A stretch of 64,000 nucleotides of DNA from Shimia abyssi (GCF_003014475.1 NZ_PYGJ01000006.1:62001-126000); one strand, 5' to 3'; positions 54,710-64,000 are shown, counted from the stretch's first letter. A program made the numbers and translations. Notes: generated by a model from the letters alone, not told the origin.

Positions 54710-55408
54710 TCAGTCGACTTCGTATTTGGTCGCCTTTGGGCGCGCCTCGTCCGGGAACTCGCCGGTGACAAGGTAAATCACCTGCTCAGCGATCGAGGTT
54801 ACATGGTCGCCCATGCGCTCGGTATTCTTTGCAATGAAATGCAGGTGCATACACGGCGAGATGTGGCGCGGGTCTTCCATCATGAACGTCAGGAACTCAC
54901 GGAAAAGCGCATTGTACATCTGATCAATTTCTTTGTCGCGCTCCAGTACATTCTGCGCAAGCTCCGCGTCACGCTGAATATAGGCGTCCAGCACGTCATT
55001 CAGCATCAGCTGCACTTCGCGCGCCATACGCCGCAACGCGCCGCGCGCGCCATCAACTGGCGTCATATGCACCAGAACCGTTGTGCGCTTGGCCATGTTC
55101 TTGGCATAGTCGCCAATCCGCTCAAGGTTGCCGGCAATTTTCATTACCGACAGGACCACCCGCAGATCCACCGCCGTCGGCGCGCGCAAGGCAAGTACCG
55201 TGGCACATTCGTCGTTGATCAACAGCTCAAGCTCATCAATTTGCTTGTCCGCGCTGCGTACCTGCTCGGCCAGCTCTTCGTCCTGATTTTTTAAGGACTT
55301 CGAGGCATCCAGAATGGCCGCCTCGACCAGTCCACCCATTTTCATGACCTGCGCCTGGATCGCCTCCAGGTCGCGGTCAAAGCCCGTAACGATATGTTGC
55401 TCGTTCAT
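54710..55408 (-). CDS. phoU: Phosphate signalling protein PhoU
   Basis: 232 aa, two three-helix PhoU repeats. Metal-binding ExxxD-type motifs appear as ERIGDYAKNMAKR in the first and ERMGDHVTSIAEQ in the second. It links the PstSCAB transporter to PhoR and keeps the regulon off when phosphate is ample. Lies between pstB (14-base gap) and phoB (22-base gap). Confidence 0.95.
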   Translation of the reverse strand: MNEQHIVTGFDRDLEAIQAQVMKMGGLVEAAILDASKSLKNQDEELAEQVRSADKQIDELELLINDECATVLALRAPTAVDLRVVLSVMKIAGNLERIGDYAKNMAKRTTVLVHMTPVDGARGALRRMAREVQLMLNDVLDAYIQRDAELAQNVLERDKEIDQMYNALFREFLTFMMEDPRHISPCMHLHFIAKNTERMGDHVTSIAEQVIYLVTGEFPDEARPKATKYEVD

Positions 55409-55422
55409 TGGTCCGTCTCCTG

Positions 55423-56223
55423 TTACCCGATCCGCCCGGTGATGTAGCTTTCTGTGCGCTCATCTTTCGGGTTGGTAAAAATTTGCGAGGTGTCGCCATA
55501 TTCCACAAGGTTGCCCAGGTGGAAAAACGCTGTTTTCTGGCTCACCCGTGCGGCCTGTTGCATCGAGTGGGTCACGATCACCAACGCATATTGATGGCGC
55601 AGCTCGTCAATCAACTCTTCCACCTGTGCGGTAGCAATCGGGTCCAGCGCTGAACACGGCTCGTCCATCAACAGTACTTCTGGCTCGGTCGCAATCGCGC
55701 GCGCAATACACAGGCGCTGTTGTTGACCGCCCGACAACCCGGTGCCCGGCGCATGAAGCCGGTCTTTGACTTCGTTCCAGATCGCCCCGCGTCGCAGAGA
55801 TTTCTCAACGATTTCATCAAGATCGGCCTTGTTCTTGGCCAGCCCGTGAATGCGTGGGCCATAGGCCACGTTGTCATAGATCGACTTGGGGAACGGGTTG
55901 GGTTTCTGAAACACCATCCCCACCTTGGCGCGCAACTGCACCGGGTCGACCTTCTTGTCACATATGTCTTCTCCATCCAAAAGGATGTCGCCTTCAACCC
56001 GGCAGATATCAATCGTGTCATTCATCCGATTGATACAACGTAGGAACGTCGACTTGCCACAGCCCGACGGGCCGATAAAGGCGGTGACTGATTTGTTTTC
56101 AATGTCGACATTCACGTCCTTGATGGCGTGGTTGTCCCCATAGAAAACCTGCACATTGCGTGCGGATATTTTGGTTTCTGTCTGGTCCACGGTGTCCCCC
56201 AGCGTGTTTGGTGCATCATACAT
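55423..56223 (-). CDS. pstB: Phosphate ABC transporter ATPase PstB
   Basis: 266 aa. Walker [10 protein letters not shown] (51-59), PstB signature INRMNDTI, C-loop LSGGQQQRL, Walker [13 protein letters not shown], switch VTHSMQQA. It powers phosphate import through PstC/PstA. The N-terminus has about 15 extra residues, as usual in alphaproteobacteria. Confidence 0.96.
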   Translation of the reverse strand: MYDAPNTLGDTVDQTETKISARNVQVFYGDNHAIKDVNVDIENKSVTAFIGPSGCGKSTFLRCINRMNDTIDICRVEGDILLDGEDICDKKVDPVQLRAKVGMVFQKPNPFPKSIYDNVAYGPRIHGLAKNKADLDEIVEKSLRRGAIWNEVKDRLHAPGTGLSGGQQQRLCIARAIATEPEVLLMDEPCSALDPIATAQVEELIDELRHQYALVIVTHSMQQAARVSQKTAFFHLGNLVEYGDTSQIFTNPKDERTESYITGRIG

Positions 56224-56240
56224 GGATTACTGTCCTTGGT

Positions 56241-57596
56241 TTACCAGCGGCGTTCAAACCGGCGACGCAGGAAAACTGCGAGAGTGTTCATCGTTACGAG
56301 GAAGATCAAGAGAATGATGATCCCACCCCAGGCGCGTTCGTAATAGGCCGGGTCGGCGCGCTTGGCCCATTCATAAATCTGCGCCGGCATGGCCGAATTC
56401 GGGTCAAGCAGGCCACTGGCAATGCCGTCCGGTGCATTCGACGCGATATAACCTACCATCCCAATCAGCAGCAATGGCGCGGTTTCCCCAAGCGCCTGCG
56501 CCAGACCAATGATCGTGCCGGTCAGAATACCGGGCGCGGCCAGCGGCAGCACGTGGTGAAACACCGACTGCATTTTGGATGCCCCTACCCCCAACGCCGC
56601 GTCGCGGATCGACGGCGGCACGGATTTCAGCGAAGCGCGCGTCGAGATAATGATCGTTGGCAACGTCATCAGTGTCAGCACCAGACCACCCACCAATGGC
56701 GCGGATTGCGGCAGGTGGATGAACTGAATGAACACGGCCAGACCCAGAATACCAAACACAATCGACGGCACCGCGGCGAGGTTTGAAATGTTCACCTCAA
56801 TCAGGTCAGTCCAACGGTTCTTTGGCGCAAACTCTTCCAGATAGATCGAGGCAGCCACCCCAATCGGCAACGCCAGAAACAGCACCACCAGCATCATGAA
56901 AAACGAGCCAATCATCGACACGCCGATCCCGGCTTGCTCGGCCCGGCTTTCAGAGGCATCCGCGCCAAAGATAAAGGCCGGGTTAAAGGTCTTTTTGAGA
57001 ACTCCCGCCTCCATCAGACCGTCGACGATGTCGAGGTGTTCGGCATCAATATTCTTGTCCCGCGCCAAATCTTCCCGCTTCACGCGGTCCTTGAGGTAGC
57101 CATCCACCCGGCTTGAGGCGAGGAACTTGAAGTCCACCGTCTGACCAATCAGCGCCGGATTCTCGATCACTGAACTGCGCACCTGCGCCGCCGCCGAGGC
57201 CGAAATCAACGCCTTCATGTCCTTGGACTTTTTCAGCGGCGTCTCGATACCGGCATCTTCAACCGCCTTGAGAACGGCGTTTTGGATCAACGGGTTATAG
57301 CCAAAGGTCGACACCTTCTTGATGTCGTCAATGTTGCGCTCGCCCTTTTTGTCCAGCTTGGCCGGATCCAGATAGACCGGCACCTTGATAAAGGTCTGTT
57401 GAAACGCACCCGCGCCGCTGGTGATGATCGCATAAAGCAGTACCATCAGAAACAGGATCCCCGTCGCGATAGCAACAACCCCATAGGCGCGAAACCGTTT
57501 TTCGGCGGTGTTGCGTTTTTTGGTGCGCGCATCAACCGAAGTCAGCGAGCCGTGGCGCGATTTTGCACCACCATTAGGAAGGCTTGCATCGGTCAT
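56241..57596 (-). CDS. pstA: Phosphate ABC transporter permease PstA
   Basis: 451 aa, longer than the 280-300 aa of E. coli PstA. After the first membrane span (ATGILFLMVLLYAI) there is a periplasmic insert of about 150 residues, the DUF3333-type region as I recall it. The permease core has about five more spans and the ATPase-docking loop IRDAALGVGASKMQSVFHHVLPLA (in pieces). The start overlaps the pstC stop by 4 bases. Confidence 0.92.
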   Translation of the reverse strand: MTDASLPNGGAKSRHGSLTSVDARTKKRNTAEKRFRAYGVVAIATGILFLMVLLYAIITSGAGAFQQTFIKVPVYLDPAKLDKKGERNIDDIKKVSTFGYNPLIQNAVLKAVEDAGIETPLKKSKDMKALISASAAAQVRSSVIENPALIGQTVDFKFLASSRVDGYLKDRVKREDLARDKNIDAEHLDIVDGLMEAGVLKKTFNPAFIFGADASESRAEQAGIGVSMIGSFFMMLVVLFLALPIGVAASIYLEEFAPKNRWTDLIEVNISNLAAVPSIVFGILGLAVFIQFIHLPQSAPLVGGLVLTLMTLPTIIISTRASLKSVPPSIRDAALGVGASKMQSVFHHVLPLAAPGILTGTIIGLAQALGETAPLLLIGMVGYIASNAPDGIASGLLDPNSAMPAQIYEWAKRADPAYYERAWGGIIILLIFLVTMNTLAVFLRRRFERRW

Positions 57597-59065
57597 TCGT
57601 ACTGCTCCCGGTATTTGCGAACGATATAAAGGGCAAAGACATTCAGGCCCAAAGTGATAACAAACAGGCTGATCCCCAGCGCAAAGGCGACCAGCGCCTC
57701 AGGTGAGGCAAAGTCACTGTCGCCGGTCAACTGGCTGACGATCTTGGCGGTCACGGTGGTCATGGCCTCAAACGGGTTCAGCGACAGGCGCGCGGCGGCC
57801 CCTGCCCCCATAACCACGATCATTGTCTCACCAATCGCGCGGCTCGCGGCCAGCAGGATGGCCCCCACAATGCCCGGCAGTGCGGCGGGCAGGATCACCT
57901 GTTTGATGGTTTCCGACTGTGTCGCACCCAAACCGTACGATCCGTCGCGCATCGCTTGCGGGACGGCGTTAATGATGTCATCCGAAAGGGAGCTTACAAA
58001 CGGGATCAGCATGATCCCCATGGCGATCCCGGCGGTCATCACCGCACGCCCGCCACTCATCCAGCCCAGCCCGTCCTGACCAAACACCGACACCAACATC
58101 GGCCCAATCGTCAACAACGCGAACAGACCGTAAACGATGGTCGGGATCCCAGCGAGGATTTCCAAGAGTGGCTTGGCTATGCCACGCACGCGGGGCGTGG
58201 CATATTCAGACAGGTAGATCGCGGCAAACAGCCCCAGCGGAACCGCCACCAACAGGGCAATGAACGAGATATACAACGTACCCCAAAGCAGCGGCAGAAT
58301 GCCCAGCTGCGATGTCCCACCCCGGCCCGAAAAGGACGGTGCCCATTCCAACAGCGTAAAGAAATCAAGCGCCGGATAGAGCCGAAAGAACTCGGCCGTG
58401 TTGAATATCAGCGACAGCACAATGCCAATCGTGGTCAAAATGGCCACCGACGCGGCCGCAATCAATAGCGCCAGAATGCCCTGCTCAACTGCGTTGCGCG
58501 CCTTGTACTCTTTGTCACTCTGACGCACTGCCATCGCGGCAGCGCCCAGTGCAATGGCAATGACCAACACCGTCATAACCCAGTTGGCAGTCGCGCTCAT
58601 CGCGCTAAACGCTTGTGCGGCCTGAAGAATGGTTTGCGTGATCTCGGCCGTCACAACCTGTCCCGCCTCTTTCAGGCGTTCGCTGATCATCGCCGGATCC
58701 GCCTCCGGATCCCGCGCCAGCCCCGCCTCAAGCGCTCCCGAGGCAACTGCGTTTTCAAGACCAGATGCAGCGCGGCGCACTTCGGCCATCACAAGGCCAA
58801 CCGAAGACCCTTCCTTGATCTCGCTTTGCGGGATCATACCCGCCACGCGACTTTCCAGAACGATGGGTTGAGCGATCAACCAGACCGCCATCAATCCAAA
58901 TGCGGGGACCACCACTTTCATGGCCACATTCCAGCCGTAGTAATTCGGCAGAGAATGCAACTGACGCGCTTCACCCGCTGCACTGCTCAGCGCGCGGGTC
59001 CGTCCAAACAGAAAGCCGACAACACAAATCGCCAGCACAATCATACAAAGCCAGAAAACGGACAT
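57593..59065 (-). CDS. pstC: Phosphate ABC transporter permease PstC
   Basis: 490 aa from ATG 59065 (MSVFWLCMIVLAI). A longer frame to 59119 would start inside the terminator, so it is rejected. Two N-terminal spans and a periplasmic insert precede the PstC core, which shows AIYLSEYATPRVRG and the docking loop MRDGSYGLGATQSETIKQVILPAA (in pieces). The extra N-terminal part is usual for the group that also has long PstA. Confidence 0.93.
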   Translation of the reverse strand: MSVFWLCMIVLAICVVGFLFGRTRALSSAAGEARQLHSLPNYYGWNVAMKVVVPAFGLMAVWLIAQPIVLESRVAGMIPQSEIKEGSSVGLVMAEVRRAASGLENAVASGALEAGLARDPEADPAMISERLKEAGQVVTAEITQTILQAAQAFSAMSATANWVMTVLVIAIALGAAAMAVRQSDKEYKARNAVEQGILALLIAAASVAILTTIGIVLSLIFNTAEFFRLYPALDFFTLLEWAPSFSGRGGTSQLGILPLLWGTLYISFIALLVAVPLGLFAAIYLSEYATPRVRGIAKPLLEILAGIPTIVYGLFALLTIGPMLVSVFGQDGLGWMSGGRAVMTAGIAMGIMLIPFVSSLSDDIINAVPQAMRDGSYGLGATQSETIKQVILPAALPGIVGAILLAASRAIGETMIVVMGAGAAARLSLNPFEAMTTVTAKIVSQLTGDSDFASPEALVAFALGISLFVITLGLNVFALYIVRKYREQYE

Positions 59066-59094
59066 CGGTCCCCCAGAGATTTCTCGACGCATCA

Positions 59095-59130
59095 AGAGTG
59101 AAAAAAGAGGCGGCAACAAGCGCCGCCTCT
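59095..59130 (-). terminator. Terminator between pstS and pstC
   Basis: On the minus strand AGAGGCGGC (complement of 59122-59130) and GCCGCCTCT (complement of 59106-59114) form a 9-bp stem with a 7-base loop, followed by TTTTTT. It lies 41 bases after the pstS stop and 30 before the pstC start. Partial termination would give more PstS than transporter. Confidence 0.85.
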
Positions 59131-59171
59131 GATCTTGTCAGCCGATCCCGATCAGGATCGTGCAGTTGGGC

Positions 59172-60209
59172 TTAGCTATCGCCGCCCATGATTTTTTCGT
59201 CCGCAATTGCGTCCTGTGTCTCGACCAGAGCGGGGTCAGATACCAGACCGTACTCAGCCAGCGGGCCATCGGGGCCTGCGATCTCGTCTGCCACAAAGAA
59301 CTCAGCATATTCTTTCAGACCGGGGATCACACCGATATGCGCTTTCTTGACGTAAAAGAACAATGGGCGCGACACTGGGTATTCACCGGTCGAAATGGTT
59401 TCGGTGGTGGGTTCAACACCTGCCATCGTTGCCACTTTCAGCTTGTCGGTGTTGTTCTCGTAAAATGCGAGGCCAAACACGCCGATGCCGTTTGCATTCG
59501 CGTCGATCGACGCCAGCGTCTCGGTGTAGTCGCCATCGATGTCTACGGCGCGACCGTCAGACATTACTGCCAGACATGCGTCTTCCGCGTCGTCTTCGGA
59601 CATACCGCCCGCGATCATGGCTTCCATGGCGCCAGTGGCCTCACAGCCCGCTGCAACAACTTTCTCTTCAAACACTTCACGTGTGCCGTGCTTGGTGCCG
59701 GGGATAAACGCGAGAATGTCTTCGCTTGGCAGGTCAGAGTTAAAATCGGACCATTTTTTGTGAGGGTTGTCGACCAGCTTGCCGTCAACCATCACCTTGG
59801 GCGCCAGCGCATTAAAGATGTCAGACTGCGTAAAGGCGTTATAGGCCGGGCCTTCGTACTGGCTGGCAAATACGATGCCATCATAACCGATGCGGACTTC
59901 GATAATTTCGGTCACGCCATTTTCGGCACAGGCCTTGATCTCTTTTTCGCGGATCTTGCGCGATGCGTTTGCAACGTCTGTGTGCTCGGTGCCGACACCT
60001 TGGCAAAAGCGCTTAAGGCCAGCGGATGAGCCGCCCGATTCAACAACCGGTGTTGGGAAATCAAAGTTTTCGCCAAACGCTTCGGCAACGATCGAGGCAT
60101 AAGGCAGAACGGTCGAAGACCCAGCAACCTGAACCTGGTCGCGAGCAGCAGCAGAGGTGGCGGCAACGGCAGCAATGGCCAGAGCGGAAGCGGTCAGTTT
60201 GACGGACAT
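59172..60209 (-). CDS. pstS: Phosphate-binding protein PstS
   Basis: 345 aa. Signal peptide over 1-22 (cleavage at AAA-RD). The mature start QVQVAGSSTVLPYASIVAEAF (in pieces) carries the phosphate loop GSST; VESGGSSAGLKRFCQG and IPGTKHGTREVFEE are further phosphate ligands. High-affinity periplasmic capture of phosphate. First gene after the Pho box. Confidence 0.95.
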   Translation of the reverse strand: MSVKLTASALAIAAVAATSAAARDQVQVAGSSTVLPYASIVAEAFGENFDFPTPVVESGGSSAGLKRFCQGVGTEHTDVANASRKIREKEIKACAENGVTEIIEVRIGYDGIVFASQYEGPAYNAFTQSDIFNALAPKVMVDGKLVDNPHKKWSDFNSDLPSEDILAFIPGTKHGTREVFEEKVVAAGCEATGAMEAMIAGGMSEDDAEDACLAVMSDGRAVDIDGDYTETLASIDANANGIGVFGLAFYENNTDKLKVATMAGVEPTTETISTGEYPVSRPLFFYVKKAHIGVIPGLKEYAEFFVADEIAGPDGPLAEYGLVSDPALVETQDAIADEKIMGGDS

Positions 60210-60285
60210 ATGTAATTCTCCATTTTATCCTGACTGCTGTTTAGCAGTCTTGGAGCGTGACCTAAGTCGTGCTGGCTAAGCTTTT

Positions 60286-60314
60286 GTGACAGGTATGTAA
60301 CGCTTTTATGACAA
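60286..60314 (-). promoter_or_regulatory. Pho box of pstS (three half-sites)
   Basis: On the minus strand TTGTCAT, GCGTTAC and CTGTCAC follow each other at 11-base steps with AAAA and ATAC spacers. The PhoB consensus is CTGTCAT-like units every 11 bases. The box ends 77 bases before the pstS start codon, inside the phoR-pstS gap. Confidence 0.85.
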
Positions 60315-60338
60315 CGCTGGACCGAGACACAAATTCCG

Positions 60339-61385
60339 TCACTTTTTTGGCAAAACCACCTGAAAACTGCTGCCTTTACCCAGCTCACTTGTGATCGACA
60401 TACGCCCACGGTGGCGATTCACGATGTGTTTCACAATCGCAAGGCCCAACCCCGTACCGCCCATCTCGCGTGAGCGGTGGGAATCGATTCTGTAAAAACG
60501 CTCTGTCAGGCGCGGAATATGCACCGGATCAATGCCCGGCCCATTATCCGCAACGCTCACCACTACCGCGGGACCACGCAACGCACTGTCCCGGTGCACC
60601 TCCGTAAGTGTCACTTTGACATCCGTGCCCTGCCCGCCATATTTCACCGCGTTCTCGGCAAGGTTTGTGAACACTTGGGTCAACTGATCGGCATCCGCCG
60701 GAATGTGCACCGCCTCGTCCGGCCCGCTCAGCAACAGCCGACATCCCGCCTCTTCTGCCAAGGGCGTCAGGTTACGCACAACCGAATTCAGCAATCCTCC
60801 AATATCCACCTGATCCGTGGGCCGCAGGCGCGAATTTTCTTCCACTTTGCTTAGCGACAACAAATCCCCAACAAGCCGGTTCATTCGGCTGGCCTCGCCC
60901 GCCATCGTTGCCAGAAACCGCGTTTGTGCCTCCGGGTCATTACGCGCAGGCCCTTGAATGGTCTCAATAAACCCAAGTATCGCCGTCAGCGGCGTACGCA
61001 GCTCGTGACTGACATTGGCAACAAAATCGCGGCGTATTTGGTCCAGCTGGCGCAACTCGGTTACATCACGGAAACACACCAGCACACCGCGCCCCATTCC
61101 ACCGTCGACATAGCCACAGGTCACATCAAACCGATGCTCCTGTGGGCCTTCGCTCTGATAATAAACAGCCCGCTGTCTTGCCCGCGTCTCCAGACAGTTT
61201 TCCACGGCTGTGTTCAGACCCGGCTGGCGAAACACCAGGATAAACGGCAAATCCTGACGTGCACGCGGCTGCAAAGACACCGCCCGTTCATTCGCGCCTC
61301 GAACACGTCCATCAACGCCAACAAACACGGCAGGCAACGGAATCGCATCCAGATAAGAATTATCAAAACCGTCTTGTGTCATCAT
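60339..61385 (-). CDS. phoR: Phosphate regulon sensor histidine kinase PhoR, without membrane anchor
   Basis: 348 aa. A PAS-like domain (LPAVFVGVDGRVRGANERA) leads to the HisKA domain with VSHELRTPLTAILGF and an ATPase domain with ENAVKYGG (N box), DNGPGI (G1) and GGTGLGLAIVKH (G2). No membrane span is visible, unlike E. coli PhoR, so it is cytosolic or bound to the membrane through PhoU/PstB. Lies upstream of the Pho box on the same strand. Confidence 0.92.
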   Translation of the reverse strand: MMTQDGFDNSYLDAIPLPAVFVGVDGRVRGANERAVSLQPRARQDLPFILVFRQPGLNTAVENCLETRARQRAVYYQSEGPQEHRFDVTCGYVDGGMGRGVLVCFRDVTELRQLDQIRRDFVANVSHELRTPLTAILGFIETIQGPARNDPEAQTRFLATMAGEASRMNRLVGDLLSLSKVEENSRLRPTDQVDIGGLLNSVVRNLTPLAEEAGCRLLLSGPDEAVHIPADADQLTQVFTNLAENAVKYGGQGTDVKVTLTEVHRDSALRGPAVVVSVADNGPGIDPVHIPRLTERFYRIDSHRSREMGGTGLGLAIVKHIVNRHRGRMSITSELGKGSSFQVVLPKK

Positions 61386-61493
61386 ACTGTCTTTTCCTCA
61401 GGACCGATCACCGCCGACTCATTATTCGGACACAAATCCTGCCGACGTGACAGTTTCATGAAGACATCACACGTCTGCGCCAATAATCACCGA

Positions 61494-62024
61494 TCAATAG
61501 GTAGTTACCGGCTGCATTCCATTGGCAAACCGCGCCGCGTTTTCCTGATAATGTCGCGCACTACGGCGCAGGCCGCCGATTGCCGACTCATCCAAGGTGC
61601 GCACCACTTTGCCCGGTGCGCCCATCACAAGACTCCCATCGGGGATTTCCTTGTTCTCGGTGATCAACGCCCCTGCCCCGATAAGACAGTTTTTGCCAAT
61701 CTTGGCCCCGTTCAGAATGATCGCGCCAATCCCGATCAAAGTGTTCTCGCCAATCGTACAGCCATGAAGCATCGCCTTATGCCCAATCGTGCACCCCGGC
61801 GCGATGGTCAGCGGACAGCCCGGATCGGTGTGCATCACCGTATTTTCCTGAACATTAGTGCCGGCACCAATCACGATCGCCTCGTTATCCCCGCGCAGCG
61901 TGCACCCAAACCATACTGAGCTTTTGTCTTCCAGCACCACATTCCCAATCACATTGGCATCCGGCGCAATCCACGCGGTATCGGCAACTTTGGGACTGAT
62001 ATTGTCCAGTGCATAAACGGTCAT
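61494..62024 (-). CDS. Gamma carbonic anhydrase family protein
   Basis: 176 aa left-handed beta-helix of hexapeptide repeats ([51 protein letters not shown] in pieces). The His residues of [11 protein letters not shown] fit the zinc site of the YrdA/PaaY group. Carbonic anhydrase activity is not certain in this group; acyl-CoA thioesterase has been found for PaaY. The ATG overlaps the gmk stop by 4 bases. Confidence 0.88.
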   Translation of the reverse strand: MTVYALDNISPKVADTAWIAPDANVIGNVVLEDKSSVWFGCTLRGDNEAIVIGAGTNVQENTVMHTDPGCPLTIAPGCTIGHKAMLHGCTIGENTLIGIGAIILNGAKIGKNCLIGAGALITENKEIPDGSLVMGAPGKVVRTLDESAIGGLRRSARHYQENAARFANGMQPVTTY

Positions 62025-62662
62025 TGCATGTCCTCAAACTCAGCTTGCAGTTTTCGCACGTGATCCACCAGCGCGGGCTGTTGAATACGGCGCAAACGGG
62101 TGGCGGTGACGATAGAGATCAGATCAGCCTCAGTGGTGTCCAGATCATCGTTGATCAACACATGGTCATAACTGCCCCAATGGCTAATCTCGTCCCAGCT
62201 TTTCTGCATCCGTTTGGTAATCACCTCTTCGCTGTCCTGCGCACGGCTAACCAGACGTCGGTGCAGCTCGGTGATCGACGGCGGCAGAATAAAGATCGAC
62301 AAAGTATGCTGCCCCAGATCCGAATTACGGACCTGCTGTGCGCCCTGCCAGTCAATGTCAAACAACACGTCCTGCCCGCCCTCAATGGCCGATTTCACCG
62401 GCCCCTTAGGGGATCCATAGAAATTCCCAAACACGTGTGCGTGTTCCAGCATATCGCCGTTGGTCACGTCACGTTTGAAATCCGTCTCGCTCATGAACCG
62501 GTAATCCTGCCCGTCCACCTCACCGGGACGGGGGGGGCGCGTCGTGGCAGACACTGAAAACGCGATTGTCGGATCCCAGGCGCGCAACTGCTTGGACAAC
62601 GTCGACTTTCCAGCACCCGAAGGCGAAGACAAAATGATCAAAAGGCCACGTCTTGATGTCAT
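62021..62662 (-). CDS. gmk: Guanylate kinase
   Basis: 213 aa. P-loop [11 protein letters not shown], then [22 protein letters not shown] (in pieces) for GMP binding and [12 protein letters not shown]. Converts GMP to GDP. Begins 3 bases after the yicC stop, the usual yicC-gmk arrangement. Confidence 0.96.
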   Translation of the reverse strand: MTSRRGLLIILSSPSGAGKSTLSKQLRAWDPTIAFSVSATTRPPRPGEVDGQDYRFMSETDFKRDVTNGDMLEHAHVFGNFYGSPKGPVKSAIEGGQDVLFDIDWQGAQQVRNSDLGQHTLSIFILPPSITELHRRLVSRAQDSEEVITKRMQKSWDEISHWGSYDHVLINDDLDTTEADLISIVTATRLRRIQQPALVDHVRKLQAEFEDMQ

Positions 62663-62665
62663 GAT

Positions 62666-63556
62666 TTATTCCACGTTCTGAACTTGTTCGCGCATTTGAT
62701 CGATCACCGTCTTGAGGTCCAGCCCGATCCGAGTCAGCGCGACAGATTGCGCCTTGGAACACAGCGTATTGGCCTCGCGGTTGAACTCCTGCATCAGAAA
62801 ATCCAGCTTGCGCCCCACAGGGCTGCCCTTGGCCAACAGCTCTCTGACGGCCTCAACATGGGCGCGCAGCCGGTCCAGCTCTTCGGTGACATCCGCCTTG
62901 ACCGCAAGGATTGCCAGCTCCTGTGCCACCCGCGCCTCATCTGCGCCATCTGTGTTCTCCATCACCCGCGCCAGATTTGCTCGCAACGTCTCTGCCGCCT
63001 CGGCGCGCCGCGCCTCTGCCGCCGTCGTTGCCGCCGCCGTCAGGCGCTCAATCTCGCTCAACTGGTCGCTCAGCACAGCCTCCAGCGCTTTGCCCTCGGT
63101 CTGGCGCATGTCCACAAAGGCGCTTAGCAACTCCGGCAATTGCGCCGTCAACGCCGCGCGCAACGCCGGGATGTCCTGCTCCTCAGAGGCCGTTTCCATA
63201 ACTCCGCGAAATCCCAGAATATCCACGCTGCGCGATGCCGACAGGGCAATCCCCTGCTCTGCCGCCAATGTTTCGGCCTCGTTCAATGCATTGAGCACCG
63301 AGGTCAGCTGGACCTTGTTCAACGCCAACGTGCCCTGGCTCTCGTCGCGTTGCACCCGCAACCCAAGGCTGACCGACCCACGATTCAGCGCCTGACCAAT
63401 CCCGGTACGAACGGCCGGTTCCAACCCCTCGATCCAGTCGGGCACTCGTAGGCGGATATCCAGCCCCTTGGCATTGACCCCGCGCATATCCCAAGTCCAG
63501 CTATAGGCGTCGTGCGCACCCTTAAGCGCGGCAAATCCGGTCATCGAGTTCAGCAT
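62666..63556 (-). CDS. YicC family endoribonuclease
   Basis: 296 aa. LNSMTGFAALKG at the start and VGRKLDFLMQEFNREANTLCSKAQ at the end are the two conserved YicC blocks; the second holds the acidic residues linked to RNase activity. Also known from the family: long helical middle part. Upstream of gmk in one operon. Confidence 0.93.
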   Translation of the reverse strand: MLNSMTGFAALKGAHDAYSWTWDMRGVNAKGLDIRLRVPDWIEGLEPAVRTGIGQALNRGSVSLGLRVQRDESQGTLALNKVQLTSVLNALNEAETLAAEQGIALSASRSVDILGFRGVMETASEEQDIPALRAALTAQLPELLSAFVDMRQTEGKALEAVLSDQLSEIERLTAAATTAAEARRAEAAETLRANLARVMENTDGADEARVAQELAILAVKADVTEELDRLRAHVEAVRELLAKGSPVGRKLDFLMQEFNREANTLCSKAQSVALTRIGLDLKTVIDQMREQVQNVE

Positions 63557-63782
63557 GACGCCTCTCCTACTTCAAATTCTGTCAGTATCTAGGGGGTTTT
63601 ACACAGCAAGAGCAAGCAAACCGCGCGGCCATAACACCGATGAGTTAACCAATTGAGGCGTATTTTCTCCCATTTTGGGGAAAATTTGTCATATTAACGA
63701 GGTGGTAAGAAAGATGGTCCAAAGGTTAAGACGCCGGTAGAGACCGTTTTTTGGGGATGTATAAACGGTAAGGGTGAGTGGT

Positions 63783-64000
63783 GTGGCCATTTTACGGGGA
63801 AACAAATCAAATATTACGGACCTGCGCAGCCATCCTGTGCTGGGTGAGGTGCAGGCCTATTGGGACGCATTACGCGACAACGGCAAACTGCCCTATCGTT
63901 CCGATGTAGACCCGCGCGGCATTCAACGGGCGCTGAAACACTCCTTTATACTGGAACAAATCGCGCCGGGCATGGCCAAATTCCGCGTGGCCGGACAAAC
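63783..64000 (+). CDS. PAS domain protein (PF07310 type), N-terminus only
   Basis: Starts at GTG 63783 with AAGGGTGA 5 bases upstream (an in-frame GTG at 63774 lies within that site). The visible 72 residues include ITDLRSHPVLGEVQAYWDALR and LPYRSDVDPRGIQRALKHSFILE (in pieces), the pattern of the PAS_5 / DUF1457 family found in many copies in Rhodobacterales. The gene runs off the window. The 226 bases before it hold a TTAA-rich promoter region and no other gene. Confidence 0.8.
   Translation, partial: MAILRGNKSNITDLRSHPVLGEVQAYWDALRDNGKLPYRSDVDPRGIQRALKHSFILEQIAPGMAKFRVAGQ

Noticed and set aside
59066-59119. Start of pstC at 59119
   Set aside because: That start lies inside the pstS-pstC terminator and lacks a ribosome binding site.
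61386-61493. Pho box before phoR
   Set aside because: Only one CTGTCAC-like unit is present (near 61446-61454) without a second at 11-base spacing.
62712-63395. 227-aa frame opposite yicC
   Set aside because: Ser/Ala/Arg-rich antisense shadow of a well-recognised gene.

Overview
The window reads as chromosomal DNA of an alphaproteobacterium, most likely a member of the Rhodobacterales (roseobacter type). The evidence is the combination of a ChpT-type phosphotransferase, the OlsB/OlsA ornithine-lipid pair, ribosomal protein L21 with a helix-hairpin-helix tail, a membrane-free PhoR ahead of pstSCAB-phoU-phoB, and a PF07310-type PAS protein. I cannot name a genus from the sequence alone.

Left part (1-33.7 kb): accessory catabolism in blocks, most with their own divergent regulator. 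(1) 1-2.6 kb: end of a fructose-type ABC system (frcB, start of frcC) with a ROK repressor. (2) 2.6-7.1 kb: four-gene oxidative cluster (CmcJ-like oxygenase, luciferase-type monooxygenase, SDR, crotonase) divergent from a LysR gene. (3) 7.1-11.5 kb: tightly packed Tm-1-like / PEP-hydrolase-like / cupin / M24 peptidase operon divergent from a TetR gene. (4) 11.7-25.4 kb: a large carbohydrate or sugar-acid locus. It holds an ABC importer with two different ATPases and a small membrane protein, a GntR/FadR repressor, an enolase-superfamily enzyme, a 2-hydroxyacid dehydrogenase, three TIM-barrel isomerases, a Gfo/Idh/MocA oxidoreductase and an SDR. Four copies of the FadR-type operator TGGTNNNACCA sit before its three transcription units and tie it together as one regulon. 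(5) 25.6-27.3 kb: a LysR gene divergent from an SDR that lacks the catalytic triad. (6) 27.6-33.7 kb: eight co-oriented genes (flavodoxin-fold reductase, four NTF2-like proteins of which two are exported, a cytosolic SDR, a Tat-exported SDR, an alpha/beta hydrolase) divergent from a LysR gene.

A tRNA-Ser(CGA) at 33.9 kb separates this from mostly core genes: DUF2059 protein, phospholipase D, rplU-rpmA, LysE exporter, GNAT, obgE-proB-proA, chpT, DUF3553, olsB-olsA, rpsB-tsf (34-47 kb).

47-53.5 kb is again less conserved: an orphan LuxR regulator with a changed ligand pocket, a large AsmA-like protein, a secreted amidohydrolase and the truncated C-terminus of a second amidohydrolase. 54-61.4 kb is a complete phosphate regulon locus, phoR-[Pho box]-pstS-[terminator]-pstC-pstA-pstB-phoU-phoB. 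61.5-64 kb holds a gamma-carbonic-anhydrase-like protein, gmk, yicC and the start of a PAS-domain gene.

The features I find most worth pursuing are the four-operator GntR regulon around an unassigned sugar pathway, the NTF2/SDR cluster that is partly periplasmic, two SDRs with altered catalytic residues, the orphan LuxR pocket, and stem-loops between binding-protein and permease genes in all three ABC importers.
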